Positions 1 through 8,079 of a DNA stretch of 64,000 nucleotides are shown one piece after another; positions within the stretch are counted from its first letter, which is position 1, and every line of letters starts with the position of its first letter. The notes beneath the pieces are model-generated. The model did no database searches and had not been told where the DNA came from. It saw only the letters and a program-made list of their open reading frames with translations. The stretch spans positions 744,001-808,000 of the forward strand of contig JAPFFF010000022.1 in assembly GCA_039105265.1 (NCBI GenBank), written 5' to 3'. Both the position numbers and the translations under genes were made by a program. Source of the stretch: Tritrichomonas musculus (Eukaryota; Parabasalia; Tritrichomonadida; Tritrichomonadidae).

Positions 1-1442
1 ATTATCTTATCCTTTGAATACAAGAGAGCTGAAAACGTTTTGTTTGATTCGTCTGTGTTATGCCATTGGTTTTGTAAATCGAAAAAGCCTTTTTTATCTG
101 TTTCAGTTTGGTTGTATTCATAAATGTTGACATTGATGTTATGATTCTTCGCTGATTCTTTCATTTCTTCAATTGTGATTCCTTTGAAGGTGTTGATTAA
201 TTGTTTGGCTGCTTTTGAAGGCTTCTTTGTATAACTCAAACCGTGTTCATCACATAATATTTTCTTTGCTGCTGCTGTTCTGTCAGAGATTTTAAATGTT
301 CGTGTTTCAATAAGTTGCTTATTCAAACAACAAGCAAGGAAACGATACCAACACAAACAATCATCAACGTTATCAATAATGATATATTTATTTTTGCCAA
401 ACAATTCTGAAACTTCATCAATCTTTCCTGTTATCTTAACAACTCGTGAGATTGTAAACGAAACAGACCAAACGATACATAATTTGATGTTTGAAGTAGT
501 GGTTTCATATTCATGTATTTTTGATTCAACATACAGTTTAACTTTGTCAATATCTTTATTCTCTCTGACAATTATTGGTACTGATGCTTTATAGTTCTTC
601 CATTTGATATCACTTGCTTCATATGTATATCTTTCACTTTCATTCTTTGGTGGTATCTCAAATATACCAGTCAATTGAAAATATATTTTGAACGGTTTCA
701 CTTCTTGTTTAAATACTGTTTCAGTCAAATATTCATTGATGTTTTCAATTGATGAAACTCCGTTCTTGTAATATATTTTTATCGGTTCTTTACTGTCTTC
801 ATCTAATCGTTCAACCTTTTCATTATCATTTGGGAATTGGTCAATGAAATGACTGCATGCTTCAACTGCTTCATCAAAGTTCTCAGGTTCATTGATTATG
901 AAATATGAGTCATGTTTTGAATGAACACCTTTATAGCCAAACTTTTTGAGATATTCAATTAATTCAGCATTTTCATTGTTGAATCGAATGTCTTCATATC
1001 GTTGAGGTTGTTTGTTTGTCTTTGGTGGTAATGGTCTCAATAATATATTTTCAGATTTGATTAATTGAAGGGCTTTGTTGAGTGCATCATGAGCTATTTT
1101 AATATTGTCCTCGATTTGTTTTTGTTTTAGTTTTTGTTCATCATCTTGTTCTTCTTCTTCAAATTGTTCCTCTTCCTCCTCTTCTTCTTGTTCTTCTGCT
1201 TCTTTCTTCATTCTATTGACGAAATCTAATATTGATATGTCATCTATTCTATTACCTTCATGTTCTCTAAAACCGTATGAATTCAGATAGTTTTCTAAGA
1301 TTGATTTGAAGTGTTTAACATCATAATCACTAGGTTTAGATGTTGACAAACGAGGTTTTAATTGAAGTTCATTATTGATATACCTGATTTGTTCAATAAC
1401 AAATGATTTGGTATCTTTTCTATAGTAATAACGAGAACTCAT
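1..1442 (-). CDS. Polinton DNA polymerase B, N-terminal region (runs off left edge)
   Basis: An uninterrupted frame of 480 codons starts at ATG 1442 and runs out of the window. Residues about 75-115 are a Glu/Gln-rich charged stretch. Near residue 360 there is VDDCLCWYRFLACC, which resembles the LDDCCFIYAL segment in the N-terminal region of the PolB genes of C and E. It is followed by a matching segment about 75 residues on (NHNINVNIYEY against EFKIHVKLSFI). The exonuclease and polymerase motifs would lie off the left edge, so the call rests on this N-terminal similarity and on context. It would be a protein-primed replicative polymerase. It is transcribed divergently from the gene at 1535, with a 92-bp AT-rich gap between them. 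Confidence 0.55.
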   Translation of the reverse strand, partial: MSSRYYYRKDTKSFVIEQIRYINNELQLKPRLSTSKPSDYDVKHFKSILENYLNSYGFREHEGNRIDDISILDFVNRMKKEAEEQEEEEEEEQFEEEEQDDEQKLKQKQIEDNIKIAHDALNKALQLIKSENILLRPLPPKTNKQPQRYEDIRFNNENAELIEYLKKFGYKGVHSKHDSYFIINEPENFDEAVEACSHFIDQFPNDNEKVERLDEDSKEPIKIYYKNGVSSIENINEYLTETVFKQEVKPFKIYFQLTGIFEIPPKNESERYTYEASDIKWKNYKASVPIIVRENKDIDKVKLYVESKIHEYETTTSNIKLCIVWSVSFTISRVVKITGKIDEVSELFGKNKYIIIDNVDDCLCWYRFLACCLNKQLIETRTFKISDRTAAAKKILCDEHGLSYTKKPSKAAKQLINTFKGITIEEMKESAKNHNINVNIYEYNQTETDKKGFFDLQNQWHNTDESNKTFSALLYSKDKI

Positions 1443-1534
1443 TTATGATATTATTAAAAAATCAAATTATTTGAAATTTGAAAAAATGTTAAATCAAAAA
1501 ATAAAAAATATTTCGAGTTTTTTATTTCATTGAA

Positions 1535-1885
1535 ATGTCTGAGTTAAGAGAAATAATAAAACACATTGAAGAAATACATAAATTACTTTTGATATTAGAA
1601 TCAAAACAAGAAGTAAGTGAAGAAGAAGAAACAAATGAAGAAGCAAATACAGAAGCAAACCATAAAAGAACGCGTTCAATATTCAATTCATCAAAATTCT
1701 TGAACAAGGATGAACGTGAAAAAGTTATACAATTTTTGGATGATAAAGTAATGAATGATATAAATAAGTTGCCAGGACATAAAAGGTGTTCATATACACA
1801 AAACTTATTGAAAGAAAAATTGAAGTTAAATGTATCATCATATATGATTAATAGATTATTGGCATTTAAGAACAACAAAGAATAA
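1535..1885 (+). CDS. Small charged protein of element A, unknown
   Basis: The 116-aa product is not recognised. Residues 1-25 form a probable amphipathic helix, followed by a Glu-rich linker (about 27-45), a basic patch (HKRTR) and a compact C-terminal half of about 70 residues with two predicted helices. TTTATTTCATTGAA lies directly before the ATG; TCATT matches the trichomonad initiator consensus TCAYW. It opens a rightward run of small genes and is divergent from the polymerase. It could be a DNA-binding accessory factor, but nothing in the sequence proves this. Confidence 0.5.
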   Translation: MSELREIIKHIEEIHKLLLILESKQEVSEEEETNEEANTEANHKRTRSIFNSSKFLNKDEREKVIQFLDDKVMNDINKLPGHKRCSYTQNLLKEKLKLNVSSYMINRLLAFKNNKE

Positions 1886-1923
1886 AAATATCATTTAATT
1901 AATTTGTTTATTTTTGGTTTAAA

Positions 1924-2169
1924 ATGAATAGTGCAATTAAAGGTTTGAGTTGTGATACATCAGCTTTACACGCTCAGTTTCGAATAGTTAAAGACAAGAT
2001 ATTCAATGAATGTATGAATTCTGAAGATGATGCATTAAACGGAAAGTTTGATAAGATGATTCACATATTGTCGATATATAAACAACTATTTAATGATATT
2101 GAATCGATTAAAATACAATTAAGAGCTATTGATGAACGTATCAAATCAGCTGAACAAATGACTTTGTAA
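1924..2169 (+). CDS. Small helical protein of element A, unknown
   Basis: The 81-aa product is not recognised. Most of it is predicted helical, with heptad-like spacing in the last 45 residues (IHILSIYKQLFNDIESIKIQ), so a short coiled coil is likely. It has two Cys in the first 35 residues. It sits 38 bp after the previous gene and 48 bp before the next, in the same direction, which fits a compact virus-like gene block. No counterpart was found in B, C or E. Confidence 0.45.
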   Translation: MNSAIKGLSCDTSALHAQFRIVKDKIFNECMNSEDDALNGKFDKMIHILSIYKQLFNDIESIKIQLRAIDERIKSAEQMTL

Positions 2170-2217
2170 ATGAATCATTGAATGACTCATCATTAATGTT
2201 GTTTTATTTTTATTCAA

Positions 2218-2793
2218 ATGTCTTTAAACCGTGCACGTATTCTTTCCAGCGAGAACGATGCATCAGTTAAGCAGGAACAATCAACCAGTATTAATATAAA
2301 CATCAAACCAAAGCAACCACAACCAGTTGAATATCCATCAGTTCAACCATTACCACAATCATCTCAAGCCACAAATTTTACTATACCTCAGATGAGTGGA
2401 GTATATCAATCACAGCATCCAACAAACAACGTTTCCCTAGAAAGAGGTATCAGTGATATTGGAGCTGATATAACAGAACTTGAAACCAAAAACAAATTCC
2501 TTGAGATATTGTTATCAATCTATGAAACAAACCCAATAAAAGTCAATGATTTATTGATTTGTCATTCAAATACATTAATGGAACTCATCAAATTACTAAC
2601 ACAAGCAGATAAAGTTGAATTGATTGTCAATGATGATTGTGCGTGTAATGGTTGCGTTTCTCGTTCCAAATATCTTTTAATTGATAGGATATTGGTGTAC
2701 AAAAATAATGAATCAAATGACTTGAAATACAAATATAATAGCATTTATACCGAACTCATTAGACACAACATTTCATTAAAAACATGTATTTAA
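2218..2793 (+). CDS. Conserved Polinton protein with ADKVELIVNDD core (element A copy)
   Basis: The 191-aa product has a low-complexity Pro/Gln/Ser-rich N-terminal third (residues 15-75), starting from RARILSSEN. A conserved C-terminal domain of about 100 residues follows: KNKFLEILLSIYETNP, then TQADKVELIVNDDCACNGC, then a hydrophobic end. The same domain is in E (46294-46800) with the same N-terminal ARILSSE motif, and in B (21789-22322) in more divergent form. Three Cys in CACNGC suggest metal binding or disulfides. The function is unknown. Conservation in three divergent elements argues for a core role, possibly in the virion. Confidence 0.65.
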   Translation: MSLNRARILSSENDASVKQEQSTSININIKPKQPQPVEYPSVQPLPQSSQATNFTIPQMSGVYQSQHPTNNVSLERGISDIGADITELETKNKFLEILLSIYETNPIKVNDLLICHSNTLMELIKLLTQADKVELIVNDDCACNGCVSRSKYLLIDRILVYKNNESNDLKYKYNSIYTELIRHNISLKTCI

Positions 2794-2803
2794 AAACTAA
2801 TAA

Positions 2804-2935
2804 ATGATATATGAAATATTAGTTGTTTCATTATTAACAGGTTTATTTTTAGTGAAGATTGTTGAAGTATCTTTAATGATGCCTGACAAAGAACCAGAAC
2901 TCAGTGAAGAGATAAGAACAAAAATGTATTCATGA
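2804..2935 (+). CDS. 43-aa single-pass membrane microprotein ending KMYS (element A copy)
   Basis: Starting at ATG 2804, 43 codons encode a hydrophobic helix (residues about 3-21, EILVVSLLTGLFLVKIV) followed by an acidic tail containing PDKEPELSEE and ending KMYS. It has the same plan as the 44-aa protein at 9090-9224 in element B: N-terminal membrane helix, a P-K-E-P-x-L-(D/E)-E core and a terminal KMYS. It lies 10 bp after the previous gene and 24 bp before the ATPase, in the same direction. Such a tiny membrane protein beside packaging and capsid genes could act in virion assembly or release; that part is inference. Confidence 0.6.
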   Translation: MIYEILVVSLLTGLFLVKIVEVSLMMPDKEPELSEEIRTKMYS

Positions 2936-2959
2936 AGAGCTTTAACGAAAACTAAAGAA

Positions 2960-3874
2960 ATGAAAGGTTTCATGAAACCCACTCAGTTTAATTACAAAGA
3001 GATTTTATTCTCTAGTGGTTCTGATTATGATGATGACCAAATGAGTTTTGCATTTGAATATGAATCATTCAATCCAACTGTTAATGAAACAACATTTAAT
3101 ATTGATGACGAGATGAATAAAGCATATCAACGCAATGAATCAAAAATAAAGAATGAATCAATCAGACCAATCGCAAACGGTATTTATTCATATTACAATT
3201 CATTGAACATACTCGTTGGTCAGCAAGGTAAAGGAAAGAGTCATATAATGCTACGAGATGTTATTCAAATGTCTCGAATGAAGAACGCTGGCTTTCATTT
3301 AATTGTTTATGTATCACGAAACGGAACAATCAACGATGCTACATTCGAAAGCCAACGCGAATTGATACAGCTACCAATAAAAACTGTTGCTGACAGCAAT
3401 GCTGAAGAATATCTTAAACAACTTGATTTATATAAAGAATTGTATAACAAATATTCATCAACACCAAAAATAGTAATCGATGAAAAGAAGTTAAACGATA
3501 TGTTTGAGTTTCTTCATATCAATAAACTAGGTCAACCGAATAAACCGCTAAATACTATCATTCTTTGTGAAGACTTCTTGAAATCGAAACTAATTAAATC
3601 ATCCTATTTTATCAATACCATCAGTCAGCTTTGACATAAGAATCTAATCATATTCGTTAACATCCAGTTCTTCAAAGCTTTAACAACAGAATGGAAAAAT
3701 AATGCAACATCATTCTTCATCTTTAGTGGTTATTCACGACAGAAACTCGGCTACATATATCAACAAGTTCCATTTCCAATAGATTTCGAAGAGCTATGGA
3801 ATCGATACAGAACAATGAAAGCACATCAATTCGTTTTAATCAATGTTCGAACTAATAACCTTTCATTCATCTAA
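2960..3874 (+). pseudogene. A32-like packaging ATPase of element A (broken copy)
   Basis: This FtsK/HerA-superfamily genome-packaging ATPase carries a Walker A motif GQQGKGKS near residue 90, after the SLNILV strand. The Walker B-like strand NTIILCED comes near residue 198. The downstream part resembles the C-terminal region of the ATPases in B and E (the FFIFSGYSRQKLGYIYQQ stretch against FPGFNKQQIRFIYGQS). It would pump the element's DNA into a capsid. This copy looks broken about once. It ends in an 12-bp overlap with the convergent gene at 3863. Confidence 0.75.
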
Positions 3875-4321
3875 TACAATTTGTTGTTGAACACCAACAA
3901 ACAGTTGTGGTGTATTGATATTATATTTTTGTCTCATTTGTTCAATGAGTTCTTTTGTTTTCTTATCATTAACTTTCCTGATACTGTAATTATAATACTT
4001 GTATTCTTTAAATGATTGCTCTTCATTTGAACCTTCAACGAAGAACTCAATAGATGTTGTTGATATTCTTCTTCTAACATTTGATGTTAATGTTATATAT
4101 TCGAGCCCGAGATCAACAATCTTATCATAATATAATCGTTTGAATTCATTATCTTTGTTCTTCAATGATATGTATATCACTTTAGATTTATATGCAGCCT
4201 TTCCACAAGGTATTGGATATCTATCACACAGAATTGAGAAATCACATTGTTTGAACTTCTCTGATTCATCCAACATATCAATAAGTGAATTGATGTAATC
4301 ATAAACTTTTGGTGTTGACAT
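3863..4321 (-). CDS. Unknown 152-aa protein next to the element A terminus
   Basis: The product is not recognised. It is an alpha/beta-looking protein with Cys at about residues 26, 32 and 40 and a basic segment NVRRRIS near residue 85. It occupies roughly the position of the 175-aa protein at 57119-57646 in element E: second from the end or at the end, pointing inward. Both begin with a helix, then a strand-rich region containing a Lys-rich loop. That similarity is positional and weak by eye. The 3' end overlaps the ATPase by 12 bp. Confidence 0.45.
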   Translation of the reverse strand: MSTPKVYDYINSLIDMLDESEKFKQCDFSILCDRYPIPCGKAAYKSKVIYISLKNKDNEFKRLYYDKIVDLGLEYITLTSNVRRRISTTSIEFFVEGSNEEQSFKEYKYYNYSIRKVNDKKTKELIEQMRQKYNINTPQLFVGVQQQIVLDE

Positions 4322-4395
4322 ATCTTTAGAGTGAAATTAAAAAACAAAAAACAAAAATAAAGTTCATCAACTTGAGAATGAATTAAATGAATTGT

Positions 4396-4602
4396 CTAAT
4401 AAATGAGTTCTTCAAGCGTGGTTATTAATTGTTCAGGTCCGTTGAATTTCTTTAGTTGTTCAATAAAGTGATTTATCTCTTTTAGTACTCCGTCAACAAC
4501 ATCATCATTATCGTAGAGGTATTTTAATGCAGGTCTCCAACCTTTTAGCTTTTTGTTGATTCTATTAATGAGGGTGCTTAATTGTTCGGCTTGGTTTGAC
4601 AT
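4396..4602 (-). CDS. Small helical protein at the element A end, unknown
   Basis: The 68-aa product is not recognised. It is all helical by composition, with a KKLKGWRPALKYLYD segment near residues 17-31 and a Leu-rich C-terminal helix. Its start lies just inside the terminal non-coding region, so its promoter probably lies within the element's terminal repeat, as in element E. Confidence 0.4.
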   Translation of the reverse strand: MSNQAEQLSTLINRINKKLKGWRPALKYLYDNDDVVDGVLKEINHFIEQLKKFNGPEQLITTLEELIY

Positions 4603-4840
4603 TATAAATTGCTGATAAAAAAATAAAAAATTTTTGAAAGTTCTATTTTTCGTTGTTGTTATTTTTGGGAGTTTGTCAATTTATTCAAAATTTGTCTATG
4701 CCATTTTGTGAAAGTTTCGAGGGCTAATTTTGAAAAAGTGGCGATTTTTTGAGTCATGGGGCTGAGGTTTGGGGTCTGTAAACCCTATGACAAGGGGGTC
4801 ATTTTTTATCCCCCCTCCAAATACACATACATATACTACT
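4603..4840. repeat. Right terminal region (probable TIR) of element A
   Basis: This is about 240 bp of non-coding sequence with T-runs and G-runs (TTTTTGGGAGTTTG, GGGGCTGAGGTTTGGGG, CCCCCCTCC). It ends CATATACTACT at 4840. Read inward, the end is AGTAGTATATGTATG, sharing its first eleven bases with the TIR of element E. The partner repeat is outside the window, so the inverted-repeat status is inferred from the shared terminus. Confidence 0.6.
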
Positions 4841-4862
4841 AAGAGCTAATGCCCCTCTAAGA

Positions 4863-5810
4863 TTGACAGGATTTAATAGAGATACCCCTAAACCTGCTTC
4901 AGATTCATTATTTTCATTAAAATCTAAATTTGATTCTGGCTCTGATGACGATGATAATCCTCTCAAACCTAAAGTTAATGATTTTACAAAACCCCTTGTT
5001 CCTTCGAATAAATTTGCCCCTCCTGTATCTCTAAGGAGATGGATATTAGATAAACAAAGAGCTCAAAGATTAAAGAAAGATTCTTATCCTGCAACATCAC
5101 CAAAACCTTCTCCTGGGCCATCCTCGTTATTTACTGTCAAAGCAGAAGAACCAGAAGAAAAATGGCCAGAAGATGATGATGATAATGATGAAGATTTACC
5201 AGTTATTAAGCCAATAACTTCTCCTGTAATGTTAGTTAAAGATAATAATCCGATTGAAAAAATTGCTTCAATAACAGATAAATTAGAAGAACATCAAGAA
5301 CCTACTTTAACCACAATAAAAACTCCCAAAATGCCTCAGACAGGGAATTTATTGCCTATTCCAATAGACCAAAAAACGAAGATTCGAACAAGTTCTGGAA
5401 TAGTAGAATTACCTACTAGAGCCCGTAAAGATGCTCCGTTATATGCTGTGAGAATGCCGGAAGTTATTCCTCAAATGCCTGTTGTTCGACCTGTAGAGTC
5501 AAAAGTATTTCTGGCAGGACCTTCTTTAGATGATGATTATCAAATGCCTAGAGCTCCACCTCCAAGAAGACAAATAATTAGAAGAGAAACTTTTACTCCA
5601 AATCGAAATACTTCAAAACAAGAAGTAGATAGAAAATTAATGGAAATACGACAAAGAAATAAAATGAAAAATGCTCCTTTAAGAATTCAAAGACAACAAG
5701 GAAGAGCTATGCCTGTTGCTCGACCTGCTTATCAACCTCCTATTCAAACAAATAATATTTCAATAAGTATTTTAGAAAATCCACAATTAGCAGCTCTCAT
5801 GAAGGTCTAA
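4863..5810 (+). CDS. Pro-rich acidic/basic protein of element B, N-terminus lost at the A junction
   Basis: This is a frame of about 315 codons with no ATG near its beginning; the first usable codon in the visible frame is TTG and the frame stays open back into element A. The native start probably lies on the far side of element A. The product is largely disordered. It has acidic clusters (GSDDDD, EDDDDNDED), Pro-rich stretches and a basic C-terminal third with PRAPPPRRQIIRR near residue 232. The function is unknown. The composition would suit a scaffold or core protein. It precedes the Arg-rich peptide gene by 38 bp. Confidence 0.55.
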   Translation: MTGFNRDTPKPASDSLFSLKSKFDSGSDDDDNPLKPKVNDFTKPLVPSNKFAPPVSLRRWILDKQRAQRLKKDSYPATSPKPSPGPSSLFTVKAEEPEEKWPEDDDDNDEDLPVIKPITSPVMLVKDNNPIEKIASITDKLEEHQEPTLTTIKTPKMPQTGNLLPIPIDQKTKIRTSSGIVELPTRARKDAPLYAVRMPEVIPQMPVVRPVESKVFLAGPSLDDDYQMPRAPPPRRQIIRRETFTPNRNTSKQEVDRKLMEIRQRNKMKNAPLRIQRQQGRAMPVARPAYQPPIQTNNISISILENPQLAALMKV

Positions 5811-5848
5811 ATGGAAAGATAAAAAAAAATTTTTTTCCTCCAAGTAAA

Positions 5849-5914
5849 ATGCCAGCAAGAAGAAGAACAACAACCTCTCGTCGCCGTACTACTACTACAC
5901 GTCGTCGACGTTAA
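5849..5914 (+). CDS. 21-aa Arg/Thr-rich peptide, adenovirus pX/mu-like
   Basis: A 22-codon frame including stop encodes 21 residues, of which 10 are Arg and 7 are Thr, arranged as three Arg runs (RRR, RRR, RRRR) separated by Thr runs. The ATG follows a T-rich leader (TTTTTTTTCCTCCAAGTAAA). The peptide resembles protamines and the mu (pX) core peptide of adenoviruses in composition and length, and probably condenses DNA in the particle. It lies between the Pro-rich protein and two small genes ahead of the ATPase, all on the same strand. At this length chance cannot be excluded, but composition, leader and position all agree. Confidence 0.5.
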   Translation: MPARRRTTTSRRRTTTTRRRR

Positions 5915-5991
5915 AATGCATAATAAAAAAGTGAAGATATCTCAAAAAGAAAAATTATTTTGAACTTTTTTCTTTCAATGCAAATAAGAAA

Positions 5992-6285
5992 ATGACTACT
6001 CGAAGCTTAAGGAGAAAAACACAAGACCAAGCTAGTTTACCGCCCAGACCTCGTCGTGTCCCGTCAAGAACGGTCTCAGAACCCATCGAATACATAGAAG
6101 TTTCGCAAGATAAAGTAGGTGGTGAAGTTGCAGAATTAAAGAAAATGGTCAAAGAATTATCGAAAGAAAAAGGCGGTAGGAAATTATCCGCCCTCAATAA
6201 ATTCAAAAAATACGTTCTTTCAAAGTCTACAGAACAAGCTTTAGCAGAAACAGATTTTGCCGATTTAATAAAGCATATCCTATAG
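5992..6285 (+). CDS. Small basic coiled-coil protein of element B
   Basis: The 97-aa product is not recognised. The N-terminus is basic and Pro-rich (TRSLRRKTQ, PPRPRRVPSR), followed by a predicted coiled coil at about residues 45-60 (VAELKKMVKELSKEKGG) and a helical C-terminus. The start follows CTTTTTTCTTTCAATGCAAA. It stands between the Arg-rich peptide and the ATPase. A nucleic-acid-associated core protein is plausible from the charge pattern only. Confidence 0.5.
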   Translation: MTTRSLRRKTQDQASLPPRPRRVPSRTVSEPIEYIEVSQDKVGGEVAELKKMVKELSKEKGGRKLSALNKFKKYVLSKSTEQALAETDFADLIKHIL

Positions 6286-6296
6286 TCTGGGAAGAA

Positions 6297-6578
6297 ATGG
6301 TTTTGAAACAATTATATAAGAAATATAACTGTAATTCAGAAGAAGAACAGACCAAATTACGAAACAAAAAGAATATCCAACTAGAATATCAAATTATTGT
6401 TGACAATATTATTGATGAAAGTAAGGCCGGAGAGTTGGATGACCAAGAACATTTCCGAGAAGATATTACTAAAATTTTAGCCTATGCTATACGTGAAGCA
6501 GCTAAGGGATTCAAGTCAGATGATGATGATAAAGAGAAGCCTAAAGCTAAGGAAAATGATGATAAAGAGGAAGAATAA
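6297..6578 (+). CDS. Small acidic helical protein of element B
   Basis: The 93-aa product is not recognised. It is a helical body of about 70 residues with a strongly charged Lys/Asp/Glu tail (DDDDKEKPKAKENDDKEEE region). It begins 12 bp after the previous stop and ends 40 bp before the ATPase start, inside the same rightward run. The pairing of a basic neighbour (5992) with this acidic one may mean they bind each other; this is inference. Confidence 0.45.
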   Translation: MVLKQLYKKYNCNSEEEQTKLRNKKNIQLEYQIIVDNIIDESKAGELDDQEHFREDITKILAYAIREAAKGFKSDDDDKEKPKAKENDDKEEE

Positions 6579-6617
6579 AAACAATATTGAATTATTTTTT
6601 TGCATTAAAGAAAAAAA

Positions 6618-7544
6618 ATGTCTAGTGATTATGATTATTATTCGGATTCTGACTCTGATACCGAACCAAATAGCTCAAAACAACTTACATTAGGCGAAAA
6701 ATTAAGGAGAGTAGGTGAAGAAGAGAAAGGTTTTAATAATGATATACGTAAAAAAATTCAAGCAAAATTAAAAGCAAAACAGATAGATAATAAAGATGCT
6801 TTGATAGCTCCAATACATAAAGATATTATTACAAAATATAATTCTGTTAATGTTATAGTCGGTAAACAAAGCCTTGGTAAAACCGTAACGGCGCTTGAAG
6901 AAATTATTAAAATAGGCTATATGGGGACTCATCATCTCTTAGTTTATATAACGAAGGACGGTGAAGAAAATGATAAAAGCTGGCAAACTTTGAAAAATAT
7001 GATAGAAATGCCTATTGTTTTAGTAGCTGAAGAGGATGCTGAAGATTGTATAGACGAAATTTTGACAGCAAAAAGTATGTATTATAGAATTCGTAGAGAA
7101 AGAACAAAAAATGAAATTCCAGAAGAACAAAAAGAAGATTTATTCGAAGTTCTTCATGTTGAAAATTTTGAAAAGAAATTTTTGCATACAATTTTCCTTT
7201 TCGACGATATCAGTAACTCAAAATTATTCTCCTCAGAAGAGTCATTTTTTAGTCAATTACTCAGAAGATGTCGTCATAATAATGTCTCTTTTTTCTTGTT
7301 AATCCAAGGATGGAAAGGTATAAAGCCGCATATCAAAAATGAGATAACAACCTTATATTTATTCCCAGGGTTCAATAAACAGCAAATTCGATTTATATAT
7401 GGTCAGTCAGCCTCAAATTTAGACTGGGATGAATTTTTTGAGAAATACAATGAAGTTAATAAAATAAAGAATACAAACCCAGATGACCATCCTATGTTGA
7501 TTGTACAATGCACAGACGGAGGAGATACTTTCATAAGAAAATAA
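6618..7544 (+). CDS. A32-like DNA packaging ATPase of element B
   Basis: The 308-aa product is an FtsK/HerA-superfamily packaging ATPase, the usual Polinton length being 250-310 aa. Walker A is GKQSLGKT at residues 82-89, the Walker B strand HTIFLFDDIS lies near 190-200, and a sensor-like FFLLIQGWKG strand follows near 225. The first 60 residues are an acidic then basic extension (SDSDSDTE) absent from the E copy. It would translocate the element's DNA into the capsid. The promoter-like TTATTTTTTTG lies 15 nt before the ATG. The copy is open throughout. Confidence 0.85.
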   Translation: MSSDYDYYSDSDSDTEPNSSKQLTLGEKLRRVGEEEKGFNNDIRKKIQAKLKAKQIDNKDALIAPIHKDIITKYNSVNVIVGKQSLGKTVTALEEIIKIGYMGTHHLLVYITKDGEENDKSWQTLKNMIEMPIVLVAEEDAEDCIDEILTAKSMYYRIRRERTKNEIPEEQKEDLFEVLHVENFEKKFLHTIFLFDDISNSKLFSSEESFFSQLLRRCRHNNVSFFLLIQGWKGIKPHIKNEITTLYLFPGFNKQQIRFIYGQSASNLDWDEFFEKYNEVNKIKNTNPDDHPMLIVQCTDGGDTFIRK

Positions 7545-8079
7545 GACTAAAATCTATTTTTGGGATTGTCATTTTGCCCCAGGAAATTTAGTATGGGGAA
7601 ATAGGTCAAATCTCATTTTTCGATCCCATTTTTGATCCCATTTTTGGCCCTCCCAAAAATTTCTAACATATATATATACGAACTATAGAAGAGTTCACAT
7701 AATTTATTTTAAGCAAACACAAATCTTATATTTATATATATCTTTTTAAAAATGGGATTAAAAATGGGATAATATTTGGGTAGGGGTTTTTAGAAAAAGA
7801 GGCTAATTTGAGCACTTTTTAGGTCAAAAAACAGCTAAAATAGGGTCTTTTTGAGGTAATCCTATTTTTGGGATTTCAATCCCATTTTTGGGATTTGACC
7901 AAGATAAATCAAAAAGTTCCGATATTTAAAAATTTTGGATTCAAAAAGTTTTATCTAAAGTTTTTTTTCAAAGGTTTACGATTGGCCGACTCATTCAATT
8001 TTTTTCTGAGGGTGTTGGGAATTTCTGAGCAAAAATTTTAGGAGGTGAAGTGGTCGGACATTCACATCACTAAAATACT
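7545..8079. other. Non-coding region with repeated AAAAATGGGAT units
   Basis: This 535-bp gene-free stretch separates the ATPase from the next gene. It contains about eight copies of a short unit, AAAAATGGGAT or its complement ATCCCATTTTT, in both orientations, clustered at 7561-7660, 7750-7775 and 7860-7905. A central AT-rich tract (ACATATATATATACG near 7670-7685) separates the clusters. The segment around 7800-7860 (GTCAAAAAACAGCTAAAAT) resembles the inner TIR of element E. It may be an origin, a regulatory region or the remains of a terminal repeat. No conserved open frame is present. Confidence 0.5.

Larger units (their letters stand above)
1..4840. mobile_element. Element A: right part of a Maverick/Polinton (partial)
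   Basis: This is the right-hand part of a Polinton whose left end lies outside the window. It holds the N-terminal part of a polymerase-like gene, five rightward genes including a packaging ATPase, and two leftward genes next to the end. The last bases, ACATATACTACT ending at 4840, match the terminal motif of element E (AGTAGTATATG read inward). About 200 bp inside the end is non-coding and TIR-like. Position 4841 onward continues as an open frame of element B, so A probably inserted into a gene of B. The packaging ATPase looks broken about once; the other visible genes are open. The expected duplication of AAGAG at the far end cannot be seen here. Confidence 0.75.

Noticed and set aside
1105-1290. 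Cys/Ser-rich open frame on the plus strand
   Set aside because: It is the antisense of the Glu/Gln-rich segment of the polymerase-like gene of element A.
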